Of a stretch of DNA of 64,000 nt, positions 1-12,205 are shown one piece after another; position 1 is the stretch's first letter; each line of letters begins with the position of its first letter. Both the position numbers and the translations under genes were made by a program. Under the pieces are notes generated by a model. It was given only the letters and a program-made list of their open reading frames with translations. It was not told where the DNA came from and did not search any database. This DNA is from Basidiobolus meristosporus CBS 931.73. Its lineage: Eukaryota > Basidiobolomycota > Basidiobolomycetes > Basidiobolales > Basidiobolaceae. The stretch spans positions 104,043 through 168,042 of the forward strand of contig MCFE01000110.1 in the NCBI GenBank assembly GCA_002104905.1. Direction: 5' to 3'.

Positions 1-2961
1 GCTCCGATTCTGATTCAAAAGAATTGGTATGCTGCTTCCAATCATAAAGTAGATGAAGACTCTCTCTAAGAATATCTTTGCTTTCGCTTTCATACGCCAA
101 ATTGACAACAATGTCAAGAAGGTCCACTGAAAAGTTGATACCATTGCACATTTTTTGGATGTTCAGGATAGCTATACTCCAATATTACAACACAGCAACA
201 ATATAATAACTCATAATTGTAGTTTCCACCTGCTTGAACGTCATCTTTTTCCAATGCAAGCCTAAAATAGATAAAGAAATTCAAGGCAGAGTTGGGCTCA
301 TACTTCTGTGCTTTTTCCAGTGCTGCATAGGCTGTTTCGACATTTCTATTCTCAATATGACACATTGCAATTTTACTAAGAAAATGTTTATCATCATTTG
401 CAAATGATAGTCACAATATCGACACGTGAACTCTACCGTTGTAGCGTTGCTTTGTTCTTCATATCAGAATTTTCGGTCATGAATCGCTCACTGAACTCGT
501 ACCATTTGAGTGCATCGTGAAACTCTCTATCCTATTTGCAGACACATGTTATAAACTAACTAACGATAATAAGCAATCAGATTAACGCATTACTCCATAT
601 TTATAGTCTCCAGCTTGCCAAAAGATCTTCCTCATTTTAGTATTTTTCGTTAACACTAGTATTTCTGTGCTTACCATCTGGCAAGTCATTCTTGTATCAT
701 CACTAAGGTTCGTATCATACTTCCTTTGATCTAAATTGGATTCATTAATATGGTCTATTTAGAGTCATTTCTACACATACCAAATATTACTGATTTGATT
801 TTCTCAATCGTCAATTCTGGACGAAGTTTGTTTTCGAAGGCACTGAGATGAATATACACTACTATGAGCTTTTCAAAGCAGTTTGCCTCAACAATCTTCT
901 GACTCATGTCAGCTAAGAATGTCTCCAGCCCCTTCAGCGCCATCTCTGCTCTAAAAGAAAGTCATTACTTTGCAATTTTCTAACTCTGAAATAATCTATT
1001 TACCCAATTAGCTCAGCAGACCGATGTACCATGTATAAATAACTAGAAAACATCATAATTTTTAGATGAAAACGAGAATCATACAATAAATGAGACTTTT
1101 CACCTTGTCATGTTATCTTCTTTGATTTCACAGGATTTGAGTGCATGAAGGTATGCTATACAACTGCGTTTAGCGTTAATGTTTGTGATATGTCAATTGC
1201 TCAAATAACCTTTCTCCATCACTACACGGTCCATGTTTTTTTTATTCATAATCTCGATTCTTGAAAGGTATGCTTGCGGACTTGGCGATTCCTAGTTGTT
1301 AATATTGTATTAACTGTGACATTTTTGCTACAAAATTAGCTAATTATTGGCTTACCTCGATCAAAAGATCTGCAGCACTTTCAGCCAGACTAATGTAAGA
1401 GTCATCCAGAGTAAGATACACTTTCACTGTTGGTATATGGCTCATTTTAGATAGCATGTCAGTCACCAAATTTAATCCACACTGCCTACCTAGTGATTCT
1501 AAAGTTTGCACCTGTATATTGGTCAATATCCAAATCCTCCAATTTGTAATTAACTTGTCTTACCAAAACCTTTTTTGACCATACTTCATGCTTTTCATTT
1601 CTTCCACAGTCAAGTATACTCACAGCCTTTTTTAACCATTTTGCTGCCTCCATATTCTCACTTTCAGTATTTTTTTGCTTGCCAAACTCCCTACATGTAT
1701 CAGCTAGCTCAGCTATCTATTTTCTATCCCAATTAGTAACTTATTAACTGTTGCGCCACTTTCATATGCTAAACACCTGCCTCTCTATCGGAAATTTTCG
1801 ATAGTATTGATGCATCTGAGAAATGTTAGCAAAAGTATACAGATCCAATTTACAGCAAAATAAATTTACCGGTAATTCTGTCGATCATATAATGTGCTAC
1901 ACCAGAATTGCCCAACTTCCATGCCTAGGCGCTTTAAGTATATTGCTATTTCCAGAAGGATCTCAAATACATACAATGCGGGCTCGACATAGATAAAATT
2001 GAAGCAGATTCTCCGACCGCAAACTTTCATTTGCATCTTTGGCATTTTCAGGGAAATCGTTAATTTTTTCTTGCAGCTTCGAATTTAGGTTATTACTGGC
2101 ATTTAAAAGGGCAACAATTTGAAGTACATACTTCATTCAGTTGATTGCATATATCTTGCGCCTCAATGGTTTCTCCACACTCTGTTTCCTCAAGAGATAA
2201 ATTAAACAATTCACCCATTTGACATATTATTCTATGCAACCTAGCATATATTTAGCTGCTTGTGTCCCCAAGTCAATCAGTCTCAGCAACACTTTCAAAA
2301 TATTAATATCAGACGGGTTTCATGAGATTTTCGTGGAGTTTACTTTGTTCGCTCTCAATAAATCCAGTTCCTGCTAATATAAGCAAAAACCCAGCTGTCT
2401 TGACTAGAAAAACAACTTTAGAAATGGATTTGACAAAATATGTTTGGTTTATAACTTTACGTAGCGCTAGGACTTTTCTAGTGATGATGAAATCAGCTTG
2501 GCCATCTTCGGTTCTTTTCACTTTGATTCCAGTGTTCCATAGGTGAACTCCTAAATTATTGATGATACATAAATGAAACTATGTAATTAAAGCGTTTTGC
2601 TTAGGTTTACCCAAATCTTCAAGTTCCATGGCAATTTCGGTCTGCAATGTCACCGATCCGGATTGTGATTGCTTAATATCATGTATAAGTTGCTCTAACA
2701 ATAACTCAATCTGGTCAACATCCTCTCTTTTCTGAAGGTTTTCGGAGATTTCATTGGATAACTCTAAAGGGGATAGGTATTTTTATCCCTCTTGGTGAAT
2801 GGGATAATACGCTATTTGTAAAATACCTCGAAATCTTAAAAGTTTATCACTTGATATTCCTGGATCAGTAGATTTTTCTCTTGCCTGTTCAAGTTTAACA
2901 ATGGGTTGGTTACTGGTGATCGTATTAGGTTACTTACTGCTTCTAAAGTTGTCTTCAGCAT
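1..2961 (-). CDS. SPO22/ZIP4/TEX11-like meiotic TPR protein (partial, many short exons)
   Basis: Coding pieces on the minus strand can be followed from an ATG at 2959-2961 leftward past the window edge, so the C-terminus is missing. Exon 1 is 2938-2961, exon 2 is 2827-2884, and exon 3 starts at 2763. The next exon, around 2309-2543, reads LWNTGIKVKRTEDGQADF, a signature resembling the LWN motif at the start of the SPO22 domain. Further exons at about 1860-1990, 1344-1530, 755-945 and 114-365 are helical and TPR-like (the last reads AYAALEKAQKYEPNSALNF). ZIP4/SPO22/TEX11 proteins are TPR scaffolds of the synaptonemal complex and ZMM crossover pathway in meiosis. The assignment rests on the LWN motif and the TPR-rich character. 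Internal exon borders were not all resolved, so another TPR protein is possible. Confidence 0.55.
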
Positions 2962-4856
2962 CTGGGCGAGAGAACACAAGAAAGATAATAATCAATGGAT
3001 GACTAGCTCCATGAGCATGCATTTATATACAGGATCAGGATCTGCACTAGTATGATTTCCTGGAGATGCATACATACACCCTTGAGCATTCAATAACATG
3101 CACATACGTCGACTATTTTGCAAAATCTGTAGATAGGCCAAAGTGTTTAAGTTATTGATTTGTCCGAAATCATTATAACCTCGGGCGCTTCTATGAGGTA
3201 ATAACAAATGTACTTGGTCAGACATATATTCACAACATAGAGGTCAACTAACCAAGGCCTCAACCAGGGCACGGGATTTCACATTTGAGGAATATTCTAG
3301 CAAATAAAGTGGTTCGAGACAAACGAGTAACAAGATCCTGACTAGAGCTAAGATGTCCCAGCCACGTTCTGAAATCACAAGCACATAGCTACGAATACCC
3401 ACCCTTTATCATGTATACAAAGCTTAGGACTGGTTTGTTTCAGACCCAGCTGTCACATAATGTGTAGAAATGTCTACATACTACACCGGCAGCAACCTCA
3501 GTAGAGTTCTGGATTTAGGTGTTTGGTACCTAGAAAATTCCATAAACTATTAGTAATCGAATATACGGATGATAAGAATAGGTGAACTACAGTCTCATCA
3601 AGCTAGAACCATAAACCATTCAAAACAACATCGATATTACACGTGGGAAACTCCTCCCCCATCAAAATAGGAAGTGGCGTGATCAATACCTAGCAATCCC
3701 CTGAAGCCAATACACCTATGTGTGGGTATATCTGAACAGCAAGAAAAGGTGAATAGGTATGATTCAGATTATCGACACAGAAAACCAAATCAGGAAAGAA
3801 TAACCATTGGTAATTCATTCCTTAATATCGGATTTCGGAATAGACGTTGATATTGAAATCCAGGTTACAGCAGCCTATCTAATCAGATATTGTCAAATTT
3901 ATTCATTTGGTAACCTATCATGACCAATTATACTATAGGATTCTGTCGGCATATCGTAGCTCACCAATTCCAATTGTTGAACGAGGTTCTGGACTCGTAA
4001 AAGGCAGCTCAAAGATACCTATATACCCGATCATGGGCTATGTAATCATTCAATGCTTGGACAAATACGGGAATGTCTATGCTTGGTATCTTCTTTAATT
4101 GGAAGAGGCAGGCTGGCAGCATGAATGAAATTCGGTCGAGTCGGGTATATCCAAGGCCAAGTTTAATTCCTACACAAGTTGGATCAATCAACCATCGATG
4201 ATGCTGGATTGGCGTCAGGATGCTTTGACTCATTCACCTGTATTTAACCAATCGGCCAGCAACAACAGGGCCCTTGGGAGATGCAGGTCGGTATTTCTAG
4301 ACCTCTCTATATCCAAATGGGATTCGCAGCATATTGGTCAATTTCGTCACTTTGCCTCTATTTGACTTCAACGCTATTTTGATAGAGTCGATCTTTCTGA
4401 GCGATTCCCACTTCTTGTATTACAAAGGAGTGCGCTCCTGCACGTTAATAAAACTAGATCCAGCTTTGTTCCAATCAACCATGGGCAGCTGGGAATCACT
4501 CAACCCCATTCATTTGGTGGATTTTCGCCTATTTCCTCATAAACTTAGTTTATTTTTCGCCTATACAGCCCTTATCTATTGCTGGATCTCTATAGATAAG
4601 ATTGTCTTGTGACGAGGATATGTGGAAAATCCAACCCCAACAGAAAACAAATTTTTATAGTCTACTCGGACCTCATGTATATAGACATGCTGTCAACAAA
4701 GTATTCTTTTGCACCTTCTCCTCTTGGTGAATTCTTTTTGTTGAGACTCCTTGCGTTTATTAATTATATCATTTCTATTCTTATTTTTGCAATTTCTAAT
4801 TATTCTTGATTGATCTTCTTACTTTACCAACCTACTTCCTTACTTTTACTGTTAAC
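2962..4856. other. Intergenic; no recognisable gene
   Basis: About 1.9 kb between the divergently oriented ZIP4-like and bZIP genes. Open frames here (for example 4334-4612) are short and resemble nothing I know. A palindromic TGACTCA (4226-4232), the consensus site of GCN4/AP-1 bZIP factors, lies about 0.9 kb upstream of the bZIP start codon. Confidence 0.5.
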
Positions 4857-4877
4857 ATGGATTTCATCATGGTCTAA
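4857..4877 (+). promoter_or_regulatory. uORF1 of the GCN4/CPC1-like gene (6 codons)
   Basis: ATG at 4857 is followed by five codons and TAA (peptide MDFIMV), 284 nt upstream of the bZIP start codon. Its position ahead of a longer second uORF matches the layout of fungal cpc-1/cpcA leaders, in which uORFs impose eIF2-dependent reinitiation control. The transcript start is not known, so membership in the leader is inferred. Confidence 0.5.
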
Positions 4878-4952
4878 ATCGTTAATACGTGGAGCCCATA
4901 TCTCAACAAATTAAATAGTCTCTTTTTATAAAAAATCAAGTAGTCCTAAAAA

Positions 4953-5051
4953 ATGGTCTACCTTAGTACAACAACAACGCAACAATGCCTTCCCCGCCGC
5001 GCTAGCCCAGAATTCCTTCCGTGTGAAGAACCTCCCTCTTATCGAAGTTGA
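4953..5051 (+). promoter_or_regulatory. uORF2 of the GCN4/CPC1-like gene (32 codons)
   Basis: ATG at 4953 opens a 32-codon frame ending in TGA at 5049-5051. It lies 75 nt after uORF1 and 109 nt before the main ATG, with no other ATG between its stop and the main start. A second ATG inside it (4985) gives only a six-codon overlapping frame. A short uORF1 followed by a longer inhibitory uORF2 is the arrangement in Neurospora cpc-1 and in animal ATF4. Confidence 0.55.
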
Positions 5052-5160
5052 ACCAGAAATTACCAGCAATCCGTCAGATTTAGTTAATTCTTCTTCCAGC
5101 TAAACATTCAAACATCTCCCATTTTACCAAAAATACCACATTTACAGTCTTCCTTACAAT

Positions 5161-6009
5161 ATGTCGCTTTTTACTTTTCCTATCGAATCCGCTCTGTTAG
5201 ATATCGCTGACGTTTCGTCATCCGACAGTTACGTGAACGCGTCCATGCTTGAAACTAGCCAATTACTACCTTCTCTTCAAGGGTTTAATACCAATCTGCC
5301 TACTCCCGAGGAGATCGAACACCTATCTTTTTTCGACGAGTGGCTTGCTAACGACTGCAATGGAGTATTGGCTACCCCTTCATCCGACAAATTCGTTACT
5401 CCTCTCGATGATTTCGAAATTACTCCCATCAACGATGTATTCGATACACCATCTTTCGATCTTTACAACTCCGCTCTTATTGATGATTCCGTATTGAGCG
5501 CATTCCCTTCTCCAGAGTGTGTGTCTCACATGAGTTTCCTGTCTGAGTTATCTACAGACTCTGCCCATGATCCTTATACAACCCTTAGCTATGTGAACTA
5601 TAGTATGCCACAGGAATCTCCTGTGAATATTCAGCTCCCTTCTCCCGCCCAAACTCCACGGACTAGCCCAATGTTTTCCAAGCTGAACTTGCGTGAGTCT
5701 TGCTCCACCGTTGCAACTGCTGTAACTTCCAACAAGCGTGCTTCGGACGAAGTTGACAGTGCCGTGATGAAGCGTCAGAAAAACACTGACGCCGCTCGTC
5801 GGTCCCGTCAGCGCAAGGTTGAAAGAATCAGCCAGTTGGACAAGCGCACTACTGAGCTTTTGGCGGAAAACACCAAGCTTAACACCAAGGTGGCCATTTT
5901 GGAAAGCGAGAAGAAACATCAGCGCCAGAAAGAGTTGGAGCTTCAAATTCGTATTCAAACACTTGAGAACCAATTGGCCGAAGCTCATCGCATTCTCACC
6001 GATCGTTGA
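5161..6009 (+). CDS. GCN4/CPC1-type bZIP transcription activator
   Basis: A 282-residue intronless protein with a C-terminal bZIP domain. The basic region at residues 204-222 contains NTDAARRSRQRK, almost the GCN4 sequence. The zipper leucines are L226, L233, L240 and L247, with asparagine at 237. That asparagine sits in the same heptad position as GCN4 Asn16, which enforces parallel dimers. The N-terminal 200 residues are acidic, with aromatic patches (HLSFFDEWLAND near residue 60) typical of GCN4-family activation domains. Members bind TGACTCA and activate amino-acid biosynthesis genes during starvation. Translational control by the two upstream ORFs is likely. Confidence in the family is high; the target set is inferred. 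Confidence 0.92.
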   Translation: MSLFTFPIESALLDIADVSSSDSYVNASMLETSQLLPSLQGFNTNLPTPEEIEHLSFFDEWLANDCNGVLATPSSDKFVTPLDDFEITPINDVFDTPSFDLYNSALIDDSVLSAFPSPECVSHMSFLSELSTDSAHDPYTTLSYVNYSMPQESPVNIQLPSPAQTPRTSPMFSKLNLRESCSTVATAVTSNKRASDEVDSAVMKRQKNTDAARRSRQRKVERISQLDKRTTELLAENTKLNTKVAILESEKKHQRQKELELQIRIQTLENQLAEAHRILTDR

Positions 6010-6921
6010 ATCGGGCTGCCGGTTTATTTATAGTTTACACCCTCGGCTGCTTTTGGATCATCCTGAGCCAAGTTGGCCTCTTCTACGGAGAGTCGCATAA
6101 GGATCTTGTTTATTTAGTTGGACGCGTTTGGCGAGCGTCAATTAGTTACAGGCTAACTAGTGGAATTTCGATTCAGTTTAGTAATGACCCCCATATTTTC
6201 CCTCTCTTCCCGGCCCCTTTTCTTTACTCTCGAACCTGTTTATTGGAAGAAATTCGCATCCTGACGAATAATCGATACTTTTCTCTTTCATCCTTATCCA
6301 TTTTTTGAATTTCAGTTACCTTTCATCAGTATTTACCATGATGAGTATTTTATGAGCAATTTCTTTGACCACGCGATGTCTACTTTTACGAATCTATCTT
6401 GAATAAATTGAATTATATTACAGGGAGTGGGCATTGCTTTGGGGTAGGTGTTTCCAAGTCACATGGTAATTCAGCCAAGGCGGTTGTTCAAATACAAAAT
6501 TGGAAAGGGTTGATGACCTGAAATTATATACATAAAGTGGAATAATGGAAATGTGAGATGCTCACTGGGTAATGAGGCGATGAGCAGCGTAGTGCTAACA
6601 GAAGTTTATCCAAGAGCTTGTTACAAGACAGTTGATGAAGGGTGGGTTACGTGAGCCAGCATGTGCATCATTGGACAATGTTATCCGGGTTGACTTTTTG
6701 ATTCAATCGATTTTTTCGAAAAAATACGAACTCTCATCAACCAAGTTGATGTATGAAATGGTGTGGGATACATATGTGTGAGGTGGGTGTGTACAAGTAC
6801 ATGAATCTATTCTTTGACAAATACTTATATGATCAAGCGAGTTTGGCGGTTGAACTGAGGAAAAGATATCTAAGTGGTGTTACAATGGAGTCTTGCAAAT
6901 GCATCGTCTAGAGCAGGTTCC
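6010..6921. other. Intergenic; no recognisable gene
   Basis: Between the convergent bZIP and first zinc-finger genes. Short open frames continue just after the bZIP stop but show no recognisable domains. Probably 3' untranslated sequence of both genes. Confidence 0.5.
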
Positions 6922-7349
6922 TCATTTATGTACTTTCTTGTGGCGCGTGAGGGTAGACAACTATGAACATAGGGATTGAGTGAGTGTCGAACGAAGCTCA
7001 AGAGAGGAATACTTACATCACCAAAAGCCTTTGTGCAGCCCAGAAAGTCACACGCAAAAGGTCGTTCACCAGTGTGCGTTCGATAGTGTATTGATAGGGC
7101 AGTGCTTTGCACAAAACTGCGAGTACACGAGCTCCAAGAGCATTTATATGGCTTTTCTCCGGTGTGGATACGTCGGTGTCGGCAAAGGTCCGAGCTTGTG
7201 GAAAAGGATTTATTGCAATACGTATACTTGCATCGGTATGTCTTCTTAAACGCTCTCTCATACGGCGGTGAGTCGTAGAAAAGCCCTCTACTTTTTAAGT
7301 GCTCGGTTGAGGGATTGAGAATGTAGCGCAAGCTCATCTGTTTCAGCAT
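6922..7349 (-). CDS. C2H2 zinc-finger protein, three fingers (paralog A)
   Basis: Two exons, 7017-7349 and 6922-6960, joined across a 56-nt intron (6961-7016), give a 123-residue protein. Three C2H2 fingers of the Cx4C type are linked by [18 protein letters not shown]..., YKCSWSSC... and FACDFLGC.... Splicing is needed to complete finger three (FGD joined to [11 protein letters not shown]), which fixes the acceptor. The protein ends one residue after the last histidine. Unspliced reading runs into unrelated sequence. It shares its N-terminus (ILNP) and intron position with the paralog at 7930-8501. It is probably a DNA-binding regulator; targets are unknown. Confidence 0.82.
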
Positions 7350-7929
7350 TTAGAACAATATGCTCTTGACTGGGATTGTCAAGGAAAGTAAAGTCAAAGC
7401 AAGGGGTTTGGCGCGAATACGGAGAGCAGGCTTGTTTTATATAAATTTCTCTTTGAGACAGCAAGTCGGATCTGGAAAATATTATTGAACACTAGAACAC
7501 ACATGCCGGATGTAACACGAAGTAGCTGAATGCCTAAGCACCAGTCCGTTCTATGCCACCAGTTGGTGGAATTCCACTTGCCTAATAGTGATGGTGGAAT
7601 TATTGTTCATATTGGTATTGATCGATCAAATGAACAAATCGGAATATTATTCCACGGTATCTTTGGATGAGATACACTCAACGAATTTATCCGAAAAACT
7701 CAAAATGGTAAATGAAACAGATGAAATGGAAGCAAGGGTACCAAAGTATATCAGGCAGATGGTGGCATGGAATGTGTCAAACCCTCTAGGTTGAATGATA
7801 TGGGTGGAAAATGTAGGAACACTATAAAATTGGGAATAGTGCGAAGATTAAGTGCGTGGAAAGAATGTACAATCAGTTGATTAGAAACCAAGTTAAAGAA
7901 TGATAACCCAGGCCCTGGCTCTAGGATCA
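7350..7929. other. Spacer between zinc-finger paralogs
   Basis: Holds the upstream region of paralog A and the 3' flank of paralog B. The 68-codon plus-strand frame at 7588-7794 is unrecognised and probably chance. Confidence 0.45.
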
Positions 7930-9336
<1,407 letters not shown>

Positions 9337-9987
9337 TTAAATGGGGTAGTTGTGAACGCCACTACCACCAGTGAATGTACTGGAGGATCTGTCTTGCCCA
9401 CGAAAGTGAGCAATACAATAAAAGATTATTGAGAATGTAAGGAATAAAGCGCCTAGAAAAAGGACGGTAAATCTTTGGGCAATGGAAGCCCAAATCACAA
9501 TAGCAAACCTAGAGCTGATTGTAAATAACCTTACGAGCTCCGCAGAAACCACTTATCCACTTACACTGCATATAGGATTGCACGCATGAGATTGCTGGAA
9601 AAAAAATCGGTCACAACGGAACTCTTCGGTATGATCATACCGCAGTATGGTATCTCGAGAATTAGTATCAATGCTGCGAATATACTGGGGTGAAGAGATA
9701 AGCATCGGTCATTAACCTATCAACAGGAGTCATACATACAATCCAAAGATGGCAAACACAACAACTGAGGTAAACTTGATGATACCAAACACCACCAAAC
9801 CTAACATAAAAATGAGTCAGGTTGTGCACTACTAGCGACAGAGCGACACGATTAACATACAAATGGCAGCGATGATAGCGGACCTTGGATAGATGTTAGA
9901 ATGCGTGTCGAAAATAGATAGACAGCGTCCTTACCATTGGCCATAGATCGAGAAGTTGCCGGATCTGAATTCGGTGGAGATACTCAT
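9337..9987 (-). CDS. TVP18: TVP18-like Golgi membrane protein
   Basis: Five small exons (9935-9987, 9861-9883, 9740-9800, 9565-9684, 9337-9508) splice in frame to 142 residues. The N-terminus reads EFRSGNFSIYGQW, closely matching the conserved EFKSxNFSIYGQW start of fungal Tvp18. Further on are a hydrophobic GIIKFTSVVVFAIFGF segment, LILEIPYC, and MRAILYAVFAIVIWAS, all at the expected places for this four-helix protein of the Tlg2-vesicle/Golgi membrane (related to animal Flower). The C-terminus is a short polar tail. Because every exon is short, no single open frame reveals the gene. The in-frame splicing of all five exons and the family length support the call. Confidence 0.85.
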
Positions 9988-10787
9988 GTTGGGTTCGTTG
10001 GTGAGTTTACTAGGTAGGTAAGCAAAGCAGAACCGAAGTTGCGAAGGGTGTGCTAGCTTTATAGCAAAATCCTACGTGCTGTGTACCAAATAAAGAATGC
10101 CATCTAACATGCAAGAATTTCAACCACAGCTCGTGATTGTCACCAAGCAGATCGAATAGAATTTTGATATTCACTGCTGATTGTGTATACAGGGAAAACA
10201 TGACGAGTCGCGGTATGCAGATGATACCACTTTATTCTAAGTCTGAGCTACGTCATGTCGATTTACAGTTGTCAAATTGCGTTAGAGGATTACTATCCAT
10301 TGATCCTCATTTGTTAATTACACCACAGTCACGGCGTCCAATTTGGACACAGGAAATGCGTTAGTATACCAGAAAACTGGCACATTTAGTGCATCAAATA
10401 AGCAGTGGCGTGCCTCCCGATGTTCGTTTCACAGCAACAATGAGAATCATGGGCTACTGTTTGTATCCTGTCATAGTAATACGGTCTGAGGATGGGATGA
10501 GCCAGCAGTGCAGGTCAAGCACCGTGCTTGACTGGGGTAGCTAGGCGGAAGAGACGATAATCCAAGTTGCGAATTGGCGTACCAAACTTCGACACTCTAT
10601 GTGCTTGTCAAAAGTGATACTGCCACCAGAAAATTGACCAATCCCATCAGGACTTCTCAAGCATCCTTATTCCAATTGCAACAACCATCTGAATATAGAG
10701 TCACCTATGGGCGTCACAGAAATAAATGTTTCTGTCATTAAATAGTTATATTTTTATTAGACCAACGTGATACTAGTGGGGAAGCAC
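9988..10787. other. Intergenic between TVP18 and eL34 genes
   Basis: Upstream region of TVP18 and 3' flank of the eL34 gene. No recognisable gene or RNA. Confidence 0.5.
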
Positions 10788-11185
10788 TTAGTTCTTTCCA
10801 GCTTGAGACTTGATGACTTTCTTGACAATCTTTTGCTCTTCGATGAGGAAAGCGCGGACAATACGTTCGCGAACGCAGTGGCCACAACGGCTACCACCAT
10901 AAGCACGCTGAACGGTCTTTTGACGCTTGGAAATACGAGCATATTCACGAGGACGAAGGGCAGGTACCTAGTAGTTAAGTGGATTAGAATAGTCGCCGTA
11001 TAGTAGGATATCTTATAGCCACATACACCAGCAAGAGCAGTTCCACAGTCGCCACAGCGAGGAGCGCTGCCAGGCTTCTTCTCGTGCAAGTATGTAAGTT
11101 TGCCACCGGGGGTCTTGACAATACGAACACGGTTCGACTTGGTGTTGTATGAGAGACGACGACGGTAGGTGACACGTTGAGCCAT
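10788..11185 (-). CDS. RPL34: 60S ribosomal protein eL34
   Basis: Exons 11027-11185 and 10788-10967 (intron 10968-11026) encode 112 residues. The N-terminus [18 protein letters not shown], the zinc-binding pair CGDCG near residue 45, and [20 protein letters not shown] near residue 82 are diagnostic for eL34. Length is close to yeast Rpl34 (121). Component of the large ribosomal subunit. Splice sites were chosen so that ALAG joins [10 protein letters not shown] without a frame break. Confidence 0.96.
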
Positions 11186-12205
11186 TTGTGACAGTTACTG
11201 TAATACGAATGGGATGGATGAACAATTAATATCGCCTGGATACTCGCATCAATTACATAGGTTAAATCTAGATGGATGAAAAGACCCACCTCTATGAGTT
11301 GACGACTGGAAGCGTAGGCGAAAGAAAGAACAACTCGAGTTTTTACATACCTATTTGTATGTCCACCGGGTTTTTCTGAAATTCCTGCACGCCAGGATTT
11401 AATTGGTGGATAGTCGGATCAATAGACTTGATTGTATCAAATTTTTGCTCCAGTCTTTACTCGATCCCATTTGGCCAACAACCGAATCAATACATAACAT
11501 TTATTAGGCCTCAAAGCATGACAACTAGCATAGGTACAATGGTTAATACATTAGCTCCCACATCAATACAACCATATCAATTGTGGGAAATACTACCGTA
11601 ATATTGAGGTTACTCTACGTATACTGGACTCAAGATCAATTACCGTGCAACTGCTCGATGATCACTTACGTTATTGCCAGGTTGAAATATCTTGTTCGAC
11701 AATAGGGCAGATATAAAGTGGATCAACATCATTTTGCTTTGACACTGGGAGGTATGGGTATATTGGACGATTTGGTACGGAACGAATGTCAATACGTTAA
11801 CAGCTATTATTAAGTGACCTAAGTCGTTAGACTGCTACCCAGCCTGTAGGCTACAAAGATCCTAATGGAGCTACGAAGCAGCTCAGCTAATATAAATTCC
11901 TGGAGCTGGAATGCCTAGAAATATACGTTTTGCTTCAAGTGCATGCTTAGCCCTGAACCCAACGCCGACATTATTAACAATTCCAAACAGCGAAGAATGT
12001 TCAGGCTAATGCCATTCAAATACCTGTTTTTCTCATTTTCCATTTGTGGATACGGAGGTTATACGGGGTCCAAATTGTTCAATGAAGTGGAAATATGATG
12101 ACTACTTAAAATAAACAAATAAACAAACAAACGGGTAGTGTTTTTATATTTCACACGACCACTGCTCTATTTGATAGTTTTTAAGCGTCGGCTTCGTAAC
12201 AGAAC
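11186..12205. other. Intergenic between divergent eL34 and MGS1 genes
   Basis: Shared upstream region of two divergently transcribed genes; no other gene recognised. A 5' UTR intron for eL34 is possible near 11300-11350 but is not demonstrated. Confidence 0.45.
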
